From: Ceratotherium simum simum
Taxonomy: Eukaryota > Chordata > Mammalia > Perissodactyla > Rhinocerotidae
DNA: 64,000 bases
Assembly: GCF_000283155.1 (NCBI RefSeq)
Contig: NW_004454156.1
Span: 39,945,294 to 40,009,293 of the forward strand
Reading direction: 5' to 3'
The position numbers and the translations under genes were made by a program. The notes beneath the pieces were generated by a model, which searched no databases, had not been told where the DNA came from, and saw nothing but the letters and a program-made list of their open reading frames with translations. Positions 34,785 to 45,627 of this stretch are shown here, piece by piece. Each line of letters opens with the position of its first letter. The first letter of the stretch is position 1.

Positions 34785-35022
34785 TTTTGTGTGAGGAAGA
34801 TCAGCCCTGAGCTAACATCCAATGCCAATCCTCCTCTTTGCTGCTGAGGAAGATCGGCTGTGGGCTAACATTCGTGCCCATCTTCCTCTACTATATGTGG
34901 GACGCCGCCACAGCATTGCTCGACAAGCCCCGCGGCGGTGTGTGCCTGGGATCCAAACCTGCAAACCCCCGGCAGCTGAAGCGGAGCCCACGCACTCAAC
35001 CGCTGTGCCACTGTGCCGGCCC
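34785..35022 (-). mobile_element. ERE SINE (ERE2-type), antisense
   Basis: Antisense tail GTGAGGAAGATCAGCCCTGA and head CACTGTGCCGGCCC. The flanks TGTCATTCTTTTT and TGTCATTCATTTT (from 34773 and 35023) form the target duplication. Confidence 0.95.
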
Positions 35023-35034
35023 TGTCATTCATTT

Positions 35035-36452
35035 TAAAGCAAATCATTTGCAAGCTTTAGTAATTTATTAATAGAAATTAATGTCTTGTGACACACCTCA
35101 CAGCCAACTGTGATACATCTCTCTGTCAACACGGCTTTTAGGAATCACTCATGCCACATATAGTGGGTACTCAAATTTTACTTTTATTTTATGAAAGTTA
35201 TAGTTTTACTTAAATTAATGTGAATCTTCAAATTGAGTGTGTGAGGAAGGGAGAGAGGGATGAAGGGAGTAAATAAGTGACTTTGTCATCTAGTCAATGG
35301 CTCAACATCTCCAGGGACTGGGAATTTGGTAACTCCTGGGGTGGCCCATTATAATACTAGAAACTTAATTGAACCAAAAGATTGTTCCCTGAAGCTTCCT
35401 CCCACCCAATGGTGCATGTTCTACTTTCTGCAGCCACACACAACTGCTTCATTCCTACTGGTATGTGACAGTCCTAAAAGTATTTGAAGAGTTATCACAT
35501 TTTTTCTTTCCAGGCTAAACATTGCCACCTCTTTCAACTATTTCTCCCACGATGTGATTTTTCAATCTTCTCACTATTCTGGTTACTATCTTCTATTTTT
35601 CTTGCACTTGGCTCCTTTCTTTGGTGCTTCTCCTACACATAGCATTCTCACTGGGCATGTTGGCTTCTATAGCCTTGACTACTCAGTGAGAGAGCCTTGT
35701 CATTCTATCGGGCAAAACAACACATGACACTCTGTCTAGTGTTACCTTTTGCTTTTTGGTCCCTGGTACTGCTGCTGTCACTCTAAAGTGGTGATTTTCA
35801 ATCTGTGTTCCTGGAAACCCTAGGGTGAGCAGAAGTGCCTCAGGACAGATCAGGAGGAGCCAACAGCCAGGAAGGGAAACCTCCCACATCCCTGCCTCAA
35901 CTAGAGTAACTACATTTTTATCCAACTCTACATTCAGCTTCTGCGTGGGATTTCATTTGAAAAGACTGTTCTGGAAAAAAAAAAATGATTTTAAAGTTTG
36001 AATAGCATTGCCCAAGAACAGAGGTGAAATAATGCAAGGAGGTCCAGGAGACAGCAGAAATCCAGGGAGCCAAAGATCTATTCAGGTAAGAACACCTTGT
36101 CCCAGGAGCTTCTTCTAAGCCGTCTATCAACTTGAGATCAATATAACAATTGCATTCAGAGGGTGTTGCCGCTGCTCTTAATAATACAGACAAACTCATC
36201 CTCCCCACCCAGATGAGTTCCTGCCCGACATAACTTGGTGTAGCCAGCTCAATCCACTTGGCTGGCATTGGGAGCACAAAAGAGGCAATTCCAAGCTATA
36301 TGGGAAGGGTATTTCCTCAAATTCAGAATATGTGATGCTATATTTCCATTCCCGAAGGAGAAGATGAAGGTTAATGGCTGGTTTTACCTGCTCAAAGAGA
36401 GGGTCATTATTTGGGAACATAATTAAGAACTATGTCCACAAAAAGGTTTAGG
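35035..36452. other. No gene recognised; possible CR1/L3-like relic near 35480-35640
   Basis: CCAGGCTAAACATTGCCACC followed by TTTCAACTATTTCTCCCACG resembles the phrase common to CR1/L3 LINE 3' ends, but the match is weak. Minus frames at 35683-36420 overlap one another without any recognisable product. Confidence 0.4.
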
Positions 36453-36620
36453 AAATTGGTTCTCAATCTTAACTTCGCATTAGAATCTCTTAGGGGGCTT
36501 TAAATAATACCAGTACCCAGAGGTTCTGATTTAATTGGTCTGAGATACAACCTGGGCATCAGTATTTTTTAAATCTCCCCAGGTGACTTAAACATGCAGT
36601 CTAAGTTGAGAACCTCTCAT
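36453..36620. mobile_element. MER5A-like DNA transposon (hAT-Charlie MITE)
   Basis: Begins TTGGTTCTCAATCTTAACTT and ends AAGTTGAGAACCTCTC, imperfect terminal inverted repeats of the GGTTCTCAA type. The interior has TTCTGATTTAATTGGTCTGA and GGGCATCAGTATTTTTTAAA, typical of MER5A. Confidence 0.9.
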
Positions 36621-37084
36621 TTAAGATAAGATCAATTGAACATAATCGAAACAGGAAACCATTTCTTCAAGTGTGGAGAATCAGTGGAACTAATAGTTGA
36701 AGTGACTGTGGGATTTAATGGGGCTACAGAGAGATTATTTGTGGTGAGGGTCAGGCAATGGGGGAAGGTACCAGGAAGTATCCATTTCACTGGGCATTTC
36801 TCTCAGGCTTCAGAGTGATCTATTTGCATATCGGGAGGGTAAATTCATGGTACTCTCAACATGCATCTTGGAAAGATTTCTAAACCATCACTTATGGGCA
36901 TAGACAAAGGCTGGCCACAACCAGAAGGCCTGCCAACCAGTTGGTGTCTGTTAAGTACAGTAGAACAAAGTAAAGGTTTGAGTCTGGAGAAATGAGGAAA
37001 AAAAGGAGCAGAAGAGACTAAATCATTCATACTGCTATCTTGCTTGTACCCTCAACTCCCTGACTCCTCATCTTTTCTTTCCTT

Positions 37085-37210
37085 CAGCAGTGTTTATTGA
37101 GTCTTTACTTACTAAGCCAGGCATATTCAGTGTGGGGAACTCATTTTTCTTTAAAAAATGAAAAGACATCAACCTTGGTCCCTTGGAGCTTGCATTTTAG
37201 TACATGAACT
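37085..37210 (-). mobile_element. LINE-2 3' end, antisense
   Basis: AGTGTTTATTGAGTCTTTAC, TAAGCCAGGCATATTCAGTG and CCTTGGAGCTTGCATTTTAG correspond to the antisense L2 3' end. Confidence 0.7.
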
Positions 37211-37224
37211 GATGGTCCAGCTTT

Positions 37225-38440
37225 TCCTTCCTTTTCCCGCAAGTTTTTGAAGGAGTAGATTACATTCCATCTGTCAGCTTCCTCGCCTCCACGTCACACC
37301 TCAGCCTACAGAAACCTTCCATCCCCTCCACTGCCTGGTAACTCGCAAAGACAGATAATGACCTCCTGGCCACCAAATCCGTTCACTCAACACTCAATAA
37401 AGGTTTGAATGGCCACAACACTTTTCTGTTTTATTGTTGTTGTTTTTTTAAACTTGCTTCGGAATTAGACACTATTGCCCATTTTCTCTCTAGAAATGCT
37501 CGCCTCCCTGAGTTCCTGAAATACTTTGATCTATTAGTGCTTTTCTGTCCCTGATGCCTGAGCCTCCCTTTCTCCACACTCGAGCATTTTGCCCCCTCGG
37601 TCTTCTACCCAGGTAACTCCCCCACCACAAATTCACTTTCTCCCTTCATCATGATATTTATTTCCTCGTAGGATTACACTATCATTACGTTACTGATACC
37701 GAACCTCTTAAACTCAAGTTCGTGTGCCCGATGCCCAGCAAGCCAAACACTGAGACATCGGTGCTTGGAGATGAGAAAGATTTATTTGAATTGGCCAAAA
37801 CGAGTAGATGGGAGCTTGAGTTCGCTCAAATCCACCTCCCCTAGAACAGAAAGCAGGGGGGTTTTCTAAACTAAGGGACTTGGCAGGAGGGGCTTCAGGG
37901 AAACAAAGGGGTCACTCCTGATACGCCTCTGGGCAATCCGACTTCTGGGCGTCAGCAGCTGCTGAGGGCCAGCCATCCAGTGATCAGTCATCCAGTGATC
38001 GCAACCTCCCCCAAGGCATTCTCTTTCGCCTGCAAAACAAGCTCACAAATCCTCGAGACTGCTGAGCCACCCCTCAAGTTAAACAGGAAAAAAGCAGCAA
38101 ATTGGTTTAATATCTACAGTACCCCTCAGATACCGAATACGGCTTCATTACTGACTTCAAAATCACTATCCTCCACTCAAGCATCTCCAAAGCCCAAATC
38201 TATATATTTACCTGCCCACTAAATGTCCACCTAGATGTCCCACAGGCATAGCAAGCCCAACACCTCCAAATACCTCTTCTACCTCCTTAAACTGCTCTTG
38301 TGTCACACTCACATCTTGTTGAAACAACACCATCCTCAGTTATCTAAGTTGTAAAGTGGGAGGAGTCCTTCATAGCTGTTACCCCACCAACCTTTACATC
38401 AGCCAGTGAAACAATCCAAGAAAAACTCATTTACTCCTTA
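37225..38440 (+). mobile_element. LINE-2 ORF2-region fragment, sense, split by an LTR
   Basis: Left part (37225-37693) has AATGACCTCCTGGCCACCAA and the later TTAGACACTATTGCCC block. Right part (38126-38440) has ATGTCCCACAGGCATAGCAA, then GGGAGGAGTCCTTCATAGCT. These are blocks of the L2 reverse-transcriptase region in order, with the LTR at 37694-38120 interrupting. Stops are present throughout. Confidence 0.72.
37694..38120 (-). mobile_element. Solo ERV LTR, antisense (family X, copy 2)
   Basis: Left edge TGATACCGAACCTCTTAAAC is the reverse complement of the family X 3' end. The interior matches the copy at 42346 (GGGCAATCCGACTTCTGGGC versus GGGCAATCTGACTTCTGGGC). The right edge fades after AGCAGCAAATTGG. 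A duplicated GATCAGTCATCCAGTGAT-type stretch (about 37965-38000) is particular to this copy. The L2 on both sides shows it as a clean insertion rather than a provirus end. Confidence 0.8.
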
Positions 38441-38678
38441 AATGGCATGTATTCTTTTGAAGAGTATGGGCAGAATGTCATTTCATATCCTTTTGGTTAG
38501 AATTCTATTAGCTGGAATGGCATTTCAGAACCTAGGTTTTAACTGCTGTTAATGAAATATACATTACATAACTATGGAATTGAATATGTAAATCAAATAA
38601 AAATACATATGTTTTATATCTTTTTAATCAGAGAAAGAATCACAGATCAATCAGATGCTTTTCTTAAGGCAGGGTTTG

Positions 38679-38928
38679 GAGGCCAGCCTGGTGTCATAGT
38701 GGTTAAGTTTGGCACACTCTGCTTTGGCAGCCCAAGGTTCGAGGGTTTGGATCCCAGGCATGGACGTATGCCACTCATCAAGCCACACTGTGGCAGTGAC
38801 TCACATACAAAATAGAGGAAGACTGGCACAGATGTTAGCTCAGGGCCAATCTTCCTCAAGCAAAAAAAGGAAGATTGACACCAGGTGTTAGCTCAGGGCC
38901 AGTCTTCTTCACCAAAAAAAAAAAAAAA
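38679..38928 (+). mobile_element. ERE SINE, diverged (ERE3-like)
   Basis: Head GAGGCCAGCCTGGTGTCATA, body CAAAATAGAGGAAGACTGGC and tail GGGCCAGTCTTCTTCACC with a 17-nt A-run. A 13-bp duplication with one mismatch (AAGRCAGGGTTTG) is at 38666-38678 and 38929-38941. Confidence 0.94.
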
Positions 38929-39193
38929 AAGACAGGGTTTGATTGTCTCCCATTTTTCCTGAGTCTGACATAAAGATCAGCATCCTTTATAGTCAGCACC
39001 CCGGGGGAAAATCTAATGAGGAAGCAGGGGGAGAGGTATATTTAGTATTTATTTATTAAAATATAATAAGAACAAGGGCTATACATGGACCAGTCTCTGC
39101 ATGGATTTGCACATAGAGGATTATGGGCCATCAACTACACAAAATTAGAACAGTATTACAAACTTTTCTTGCATCTCTCAAGAAGCATGATAG

Positions 39194-39403
39194 GGGCTGG
39201 CCCCGTGGTGTAGCAGTTAAGTGCGCACGCTCCGCTGCTGGCAGCCAGAGTTCGGATCCNNNNNNNNNNNNNNNNNNNNNNNNNNNNNNNNNNNNNNNNN
39301 NNNNNNNNNNNNNNNNNNNNNNNNNNNNNNNNNNNNNNNNNNNNNNNNNNNNNNNNNNNNNNNNNNNNNNNNNNNNNNNNNNNNNNNNNAAAAAAAAAAA
39401 AAA
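39194..39403 (+). mobile_element. ERE SINE interrupted by an assembly gap
   Basis: Head GGGCTGGCCCCGTGGTGTAG to GTTCGGATCC is clear, then 130 Ns, then an A-tail. A 13-bp duplication with two mismatches (AGAAGCATGATAG at 39181-39193, AGACACATGATAG at 39404-39416) brackets head, gap and tail, so the missing bases are the middle of this SINE. Confidence 0.93.
39260..39389. other. Assembly gap, 130 N
   Basis: Exactly 130 consecutive N. The apparent open frames across it are artefacts of reading Ns as open. The gap lies between the B-box-like GGATCC and the poly-A tail of an ERE, where short-read assembly often fails. Confidence 1.
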
Positions 39404-39416
39404 AGACACATGATAG

Positions 39417-39835
39417 GAAATCCATCCATAACTCAAAGCAAAACTTTATAAACCCCTTTTCTTTTCTTCTTCTTCCCAATTCTTTAATTCCCCCCACACA
39501 CAACTCTTTCTCCACCCAACTAGCTAGGTATGCCCCCTCCACACCTTCATCCTCCTACTCCTTCCCAGCTCTTAGCTTCCCTACCTACAGCTTTTCCCTT
39601 CCCTCTAATCTTTCTGGTCTTACCCTTCTCTACCAGTTTTCCCAACTCTAGGTAATTTTAAAATTAGGCCGACAAAGACAGAACTTTCCTGAGAGACTAA
39701 AAAGAGGGGAGAATCTGTGTGAGCAAAGACAAAATTACCTTTAGCTAGTAAAAGAGTGGGAGAAGGCTGAGAACACTCATTCATTATCAATACATCTTGT
39801 TCCCACCACATTCACTTATATAGTATTGTGATACT
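39417..39835. other. No gene or named repeat seen
   Basis: Pyrimidine-rich on its left half (39450-39650) and otherwise unremarkable unique DNA. Confidence 0.5.
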
Positions 39836-40722
39836 GTGATTTATAATAAGAAATATATATCTGGTATTCCTTCCTGTTTCTTGCACAGAGCTCCTAAAAT
39901 CCTTGCAATTTCCTATGATGAGAACTTAAAGGTGTCTTTTGTTATGTTAATGAGTTGACATCTGGAAAGCACCTAAGGAGGGGGCTGGTTGCCAGGGGAC
40001 CCAACCACATGATTATTAGAGTGTTGGAACCTTTAGTCCTACCTCAGGGAGGGGAGAGGGGCTAGAAGTTGAACAATCTTGATTTAATCAACCATGGCTA
40101 TGTAATGAAGCCTCCATAAAAGTTCAAAAGGACAGGTATACAGTGCTTTGGGTTAGTGAACACATGAAGAATTGGGGAGGGAGGTGCATCTGGAAAGGGC
40201 GTGGAAGCTCCGTGCCCCTTCCCCATACCTGGCCCTATGCATCTCTTCCATCTGGCTGTTCCTGAGTTATATCTTTTCATAACATAAATGGGTGATCTAA
40301 TAAGTAAAATGTTTCTTTGAGTTCTGTGAGCCTCTCTAGCAAATTAATCAAACTCAAGGAGGAAGTCGTGAGAACCTCTGATCTATTCACCAGTTGGTCA
40401 GAAGTACATATAACAATCTGGACTTGCAACTGGTGTCTGAAGTCCAAGGAGGGGGTCGTGGGAACCTCTAATCTGTAGCCAGTGGGTCAGAAGGACAGGT
40501 AACAACCTGCGCTTGCAATTGGCATCTGAAGTAGAGGGCGGTCTTGTGGGACCGAGCCCTTCACCTGTGGAATCTGATGCTATCAGGTAGAGTGTCAGAA
40601 TTGAGTTGAATTGTAGGACACCCAGCCCATGTCCCGAGCATTGCTTGGTGGTACAGGAGTGAAACCCCTCCACACAGTGGAATTGGGCCCAGATTTTTTA
40701 AGTATGTAGTTGAATTGTAACA
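39836..40722 (+). mobile_element. Ancient mammalian LTR-type element, sense
   Basis: A long run of recognised blocks: TGAGTTGACATCTGGAAAGC, AATGAAGCCTCCATAAAAGT, CCTATGCATCTCTTCCATCT, GAGTTCTGTGAGCCTCTCTA and TTGAGTTGAATTGTAGGACA. I recognise this as a common placental LTR repeat but cannot safely give its subfamily. Inside it, GTCGTGRGAACCTCTRATCT with neighbouring GGTCAGAAG occurs twice (around 40365 and 40455), a partial internal duplication of about 90 bp. Confidence 0.75.
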
Positions 40723-40879
40723 CATCTACGCCAACTGCCCAATGACTTCTAAGCCTGCAGGGAGGCAAAGGAACTCAGGTTCAGAGTTCTATGTCTCCTC
40801 CATAAAAATAAAGTGCCTTTATCATATCTCTTCCACAACATGTGTACTGTTGTAGATACTCTGAAGAAGTCTCTCCAAA

Positions 40880-41560
40880 ATTTTCACCAACAGTCAAAAT
40901 GGAGGACAATTTCTAGAATGGTGTCGTGAGGAGCTTGGCAGACCTACTCTCTAGCAAAACAAACATAACTGGTGAAAATTACAAAAAATACAACAATTTA
41001 AAGTGTCTTGAGATTGCCCTAAGGGTATATAGCAAATGAAGAAACATTTATTCAAAAATCTATTAAATCTTCATAAGAATGGTGAGTGTCTGTGGCACCT
41101 GAGCCATGATCTGCTCCCTCCTTCATGACTCAGCTCAACATGAGGAAAGTTCCACTCTGGGTGCGTGTGGCTAAGAACATGGGGCTCCCTGTCTCCTCAG
41201 TCAGAGGCTATGGCATCTCCACAGAAGGGGCATGCTGCCAGCATTGCTTACTCCCCAACCCCAGCTCCGTGTGCAAAGGCTCAATTCTAGGTGAGTGCAG
41301 CCAAGAGGTTGAGTGTTACCTTCCTCCACTCAGCCCCCCTCATGGGGTGAAAGCTCTACTCCAAGCACGGCAGGCCAAGAATACTGGGGCCCCATCACCC
41401 TCACCCACTCAGAAGACTGCAGTTCCATGTCAGGAGAGGCAAACCAAGAAGATCAAGCTACTGCCCCACCCTGTGCACAACTCATAAAGCAAGGGCATCA
41501 CTCTGAGAGGAGAAAACTATCCTTACTCCCAGCTTTGGAGCAGTGACTCAGAGATTTTTC
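40880..41560 (+). mobile_element. LINE 5'-UTR-like (L1 type) fragment, sense
   Basis: GATTGCCCTAAGGGTATATA, GCAAATGAAGAAACATTTAT, CTCCCTGTCTCCTCAGTCAG, GAGTGCAGCCAAGAGGTTGA and CCCAGCTTTGGAGCAGTGAC fit the 5' untranslated region of older mammalian L1. The 120-residue plus frame at 41125-41487 lies entirely inside and is not credited as a gene. ORF1 does not follow. Confidence 0.55.
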
Positions 41561-42345
41561 CCAGAGGTAGAGGCAACAGAGAGATTAAAAGCCAGATGTC
41601 AGTGTCTATCAGTCTTTTCTAGGGGGCTCTTAATTTCCTGGGAAGAATCCTTCCATTTCCTTTCTGGGGTATATCCACCCAGTTCCAGTATTCTGGGGCC
41701 AGGGTGGGAGGAGGGGACAAGGGCGCCACAATTCAGAATACAGGCTTCACATGGTCTTCACACTATGTCTCATAGAATGTCTCCAGAGACCAAACTATTC
41801 CCTTTGTGTAGGACAGTTGGAAGGAACCTTGGCAGTTTGACTGCTCACTATATGTATTTCCAACAATGACCCCTCTTAGGCTTTTTCCCACATCCCCACC
41901 TTTATAGTACCTGTTTTCTCTAAATTCTGAGACTTCAACTTTCTTTGTATGTGAATTCTAATTCTTGACAGTGGTGATCCTCTCTGAGAGAGCCTAGACT
42001 ACAGGTTCTTTGCTAGGTTAAGTCAGTTATGACACATTTATTCACTTTCCTGATGACCTTCTGTATCATTTTCTGGCAGATAGAATGGATTGACCACCCA
42101 AAGGCCATTCGCATCTTGCTTCTCTCCTGTGTCCTCTACCAAAGAGGCTGGACAGCTAAAATACTTACCATCTCATACTCCCCTTGAAGCCCGGGCTGGC
42201 TGAGGGACCCAGTTCTTACCTATAAGATAGAAGCAAATGACACTAAATGGGACTGTAGGAGAGCTTTCTAAGAGAAACAGACCTAGTCTTCAGGCCACTC
42301 TCCTCCTTGCTTCCTGAGGCTGCAGGGCTTACCCAGAGACTACAG
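41561..42345. other. No gene recognised; possible MER-type repeat near 42060-42330
   Basis: The stretch GGACCCAGTTCTTACCTATA and the following AAATGACACTAAATGGGACTG resembles an unnamed interspersed repeat. The plus frame at 41543-41869 has no recognisable domain. Confidence 0.4.
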
Positions 42346-42773
42346 TGATACTGAACCTCTTACTCTCAAATTCGTGTGCCCAATGCACAGTAAGCCAAAC
42401 CCTGAGGGAGACATCAGTGCTTGGAGATGGAGATAGGTTTATTCAAATAGGCCAAGATAAGAAGGTGGGAGCAAAGGTTCTTTCAAATCTGCCTTAACAA
42501 GAGAAGAAGGCAGGGGGTTTTATACAGCTAAGGGATGTTGCAGGAGGACTTTCGGAGAAACAAAAGGGCAATCGATGTTTTTTTTCCACTCCTGATAAGC
42601 CCCTGGGCAATCTGACTTCTGGGCATCAACAGCAGCTGGGGGCTAGTTATCTGGTGATCCTTGAAGGCATTCTCTTTCCTCTGTAAAACAAGCTCATAAA
42701 CTCTTGTCACCCTTGAGTTACCCCTCAGGTTAAACAAGGAAAACAGCAAATTGACAAGATTAACTTCTTTCCA
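42346..42773 (-). mobile_element. Solo ERV LTR, antisense (family X, copy 3, most complete)
   Basis: Runs from TGATACTGAACCTCTTACTC to TTAACTTCTTTCCA. On the minus strand that gives a TGG... start and a ...TATCA end, 428 bp. The antisense AGGTTTATTCAAATAGGCC holds the polyadenylation region (AATAAACC). There is no primer-binding site next to its U5 edge and copy 2 lies 4.2 kb away without retroviral genes between, so they look like separate solo LTRs. Confidence 0.8.
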
Positions 42774-44439
42774 TAATAAGGTCGAAAGGTGATCTTACTG
42801 AATATTTAGAGTAACCTTCATGTACTCAGCTTCACGAGGACAGACACCTCATGCTGGTATACAATAAGACTTTAGAAATCATGGTGAAAACAAAAAATTT
42901 AAAATGACTTAGAGGCTACTGAAATCACAAAAGATCCCAGAAATAGACACAAGTCATGGAATAATACCAGAGCCCTCATTCACAGGAAATTTTCAGGTTT
43001 CCTAGAGAAGGATTTGCTCGGGGAATTTTCCCTGCATTGCTGCTTGCCTCTGTGTCTTCATCTTCCTCTCTCCTCGGCTCTATTTTAGTGAATAATTTCT
43101 GTTAAAAAAAGAAACACATATGCACAAGCTCCCAGTTTGTCTTTTCTTTTACTCAGAATTGTCCTTTAGAAGCAGGAAAGGTATACCACTGTGACCCCAG
43201 GAAAGTGGCTCCCTGGGGGCAGTCCCTCTTCTGGCTCCTACATCTGCTTCTGAATCAGGACTCAGATTCCAAAAATAGATGAACACTCCCCCCCATTAGT
43301 GAGAAATGGATACTTATTAACGATTTCTTGGAGAAAGCTGTAAGGTGAGTTTACATTGAATATCATAAGGTAAAACACTTCATTAAAATAAAAATCACTT
43401 TTAAAGATCTCTATTTTAATCCCACAGGTGGTGACCAACCATGTCTTTTTTCTCCTCTCCCCTCCCCTCTCCACCCTCCAGCCTCCCTGCCACCTTTGCC
43501 TTCCTGTTTTATGAAGAGTAATTTATCTCCCATCTGCTTCTTATCTTCACATGCATCAGCTAACCTCTTAAAACAAAAATCCATTTTTAGGATACATCCT
43601 TCTTAGAAAGGAGTTTGTGAGACGGCTGTAAATAAGAATTTTTTCCTTTCACACCAGGGCCATAGATTTTGTTGTTGTTGAATTTATTTTATTCATACTC
43701 CCTCTGTACATGGCTACATTTCTCCTCTCTCTTGTACTTCCTCAACTCTTCAGCCCTTGTTTTCTTCTCCACAGTTCCTGCTTCTTTTTCTTTTATTATT
43801 TCTATCTCCTTCACACTTTCCTAACTTGCCTCGCCCCTTCTCTTTGCAGAAGGTGGTGATGGCGTGATGGGGGGCTGGTAAGGGAAGACGGGGTGATGGT
43901 GAGGGAAGGAGGGTGCTGGAGGAGGGGCGTACTGGGGTGGGGGGTAAGGGCACTGTCTTGGGCAGGCGCTCGAGAGGCAGAGTCTGAGACTGGGTTTTGG
44001 GTGCTTGTGATTTGTTGAAGGAATGCGCTCAGAAAAAGCATGCAGGGCTGGGAGTGAAGCAAGAAAGGCGAAAGAAAGAGCAAGCAAGGATGTGGTCTTG
44101 GGCAAAGACTGACTTTGTCCTGATCCGCAGAGAGAGAGCTCTGGAGCAGAAATCAGACCCAACAATGGTCTGCTTTGAGGCCAGGGGGCAGCCTTTTGTG
44201 TGAAGGATCAGTCAGTCATTGGCTGTCTGCTGTCCCCCGAGGGGCAGAATGCAGGGCTAAGCCTCAGGGCAATACTCCACGAGGGCAGTGCTCTGGAGAA
44301 AGGGGGCAGCAGTGAGCTCTAAGCAGCCAACTCTCTGGGGCAGGGGGATGGGTGGGCACGGGAAAAGGGGTCCAGGTGAGGCACTGCACAGTCTATACAG
44401 AAACTGACGTCCATTAAGGAAGGTCTGCCTCTCTTTCAG
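42774..44439. other. No gene recognised; contains a G-rich patch
   Basis: Unique DNA. 43855-43985 is strikingly G-rich on the plus strand (GATGGGGGGCTGG, GGGGTGGGGGGTAAGGG) with several runs of three or more G. Overlapping proline- and serine-rich minus frames (43750-44165) come from this composition. CAG-ending pyrimidine tracts near 43772-43780 and 43840-43850 look like splice acceptors but no coding exon follows. Confidence 0.45.
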
Positions 44440-44655
44440 AGATTGCATGTCAGGCACTGTGCTCAAAAATGTTCTTGTATTTCCTCATTTAATCCTCACA
44501 ACAGTATGGAGGGATAGACACTTTTTCTTCCTTTTGCAGATGAAGAAACTAAAGCTAAGAAATATTAAGTAATATATGAAGTTATAGATAGTAAGAGACA
44601 GAACCTGGACTAGAATCTAAACTGATTTACTCTAACGTCCGAGCTGTGAACCATT
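44440..44655 (-). mobile_element. MIR SINE, antisense
   Basis: TCAGGCACTGTGCTCAAAAA, CATTTAATCCTCACAACAGT and CAGATGAAGAAACTAAAGC are the antisense MIR core blocks, followed by a decayed tRNA-like end. Confidence 0.85.
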
Positions 44656-44809
44656 GTTTGGTCCTTATAATAACTCTATGAGATGAGTATTATATTCCCA
44701 ATTCACAAATAAGTTTGATTCAGGTCCATTAATGTACTTGGACTTCTGTACCTGGCACACAGTAGGCATTGATGACTGGCACAGAAACAGGTAGTTATAA
44801 CAGTGTGAT

Positions 44810-45568
44810 GGAAAAGATGCTCAACATCATTAGCCATCAGGGAAATGCAAATCAAAATCATATGAGGTACCACTCACACCCACTAGCATAGCTAAAATTT
44901 TAAAAAACAGACAATAACAAGTGTTGGTCAAGACGTGGAGAATTGGAATCCTCCTACACTGCCAGAGGGATTGTAAAATTGTGCAGCCACTTTGGAAAAC
45001 AGATTGGCAGTTCCTCAAAATGGTAAACATAAAGTTACACATGACCCAGCAATTCTACTCCTAGTTACAGACCCAAGAGAAATGAAAACACATGTCCACC
45101 CAAAACTTTGTTCACGAATGTGCTTAACAGCATTATTCATAAGAGCCAAAAAGTGGAAACAACTCAAATGTCCATCAACTGATGAATAGATAAACAAAAT
45201 GTGGTAAATGAAGAACTAATACACACTACACCATGGATGAACATTATGCTAAGTGAAACATTACGCTAAGTGAATGATGACAGTCACTAAAGACATATCA
45301 TTTGATTCCAGTTATATGAGATGTCCAGAATAGGTAAAACCATAGAAACAGAAAATAGATTAATGGTTGCCTAGAACTAGTGGAGTGGGGGTAAGACTGC
45401 TAATGAGACACAGGGTTTCTTTTGGGGGTGATAAAATGTTCTAAAATTAGATAGTGGCAATAGTTGTGCAACTCAGTGAATATATTACAAACCATTGAAT
45501 TGCATACTTTAAATGGGTGACCTTCATGGTATGTAAATTATACCTCAATAAAGCTATTTTAAAAAATG
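44810..45568 (+). mobile_element. LINE-1 3' end (L1-D), sense
   Basis: Starts in the ORF2 C-terminal codons (CAGGGAAATGCAAATCAAAA) and runs through GCAGCCACTTTGGAAAACAG and CATTATTCATAAGAGCCAAA to the 3' end TTATACCTCAATAAAGC with a short A-run at 45561-45567. Most of the 5' part is absent, as expected for 5'-truncated insertion. Confidence 0.92.
44992..45189 (+). pseudogene. L1 ORF2 extreme C-terminal fragment (L1-D)
   Basis: A 65-residue frame ends with ALFIRAKKWKQLKCPSTDE, matching the ORF2p end (family form ...WKQPKCPSTDEW). There is no RT or endonuclease upstream. The methionine is internal and not a natural start. Confidence 0.88.
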
Positions 45569-45627
45569 AGAGCATGACAGAAGAATGCACAAGGTTCTAA
45601 AAGCAGTATAGTTGAGGCATATGGTGG

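Noticed and set aside
39123..39542. Five overlapping frames across the N gap
   Set aside because: Open only because Ns cannot encode stops; the real sequence is an ERE.
41125..41487. 120-residue plus-strand frame
   Set aside because: Lies wholly within sequence resembling an L1 5' UTR; composition and block order explain it.
37694..42773. A full provirus bounded by the two antisense LTRs
   Set aside because: The interval holds L2, two EREs, an old LTR and L1 5'-UTR-like DNA but no retroviral gene. The left LTR sits within a continuous L2, and no primer-binding site adjoins the right LTR.
43772..43860. Protein-coding exon after CAG-ending pyrimidine tracts
   Set aside because: No open frame with recognisable protein follows and no donor site pairs convincingly.
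43821..44165. Proline/serine-rich overlapping minus-strand frames
   Set aside because: Low-complexity by-products of the G-rich patch on the other strand.
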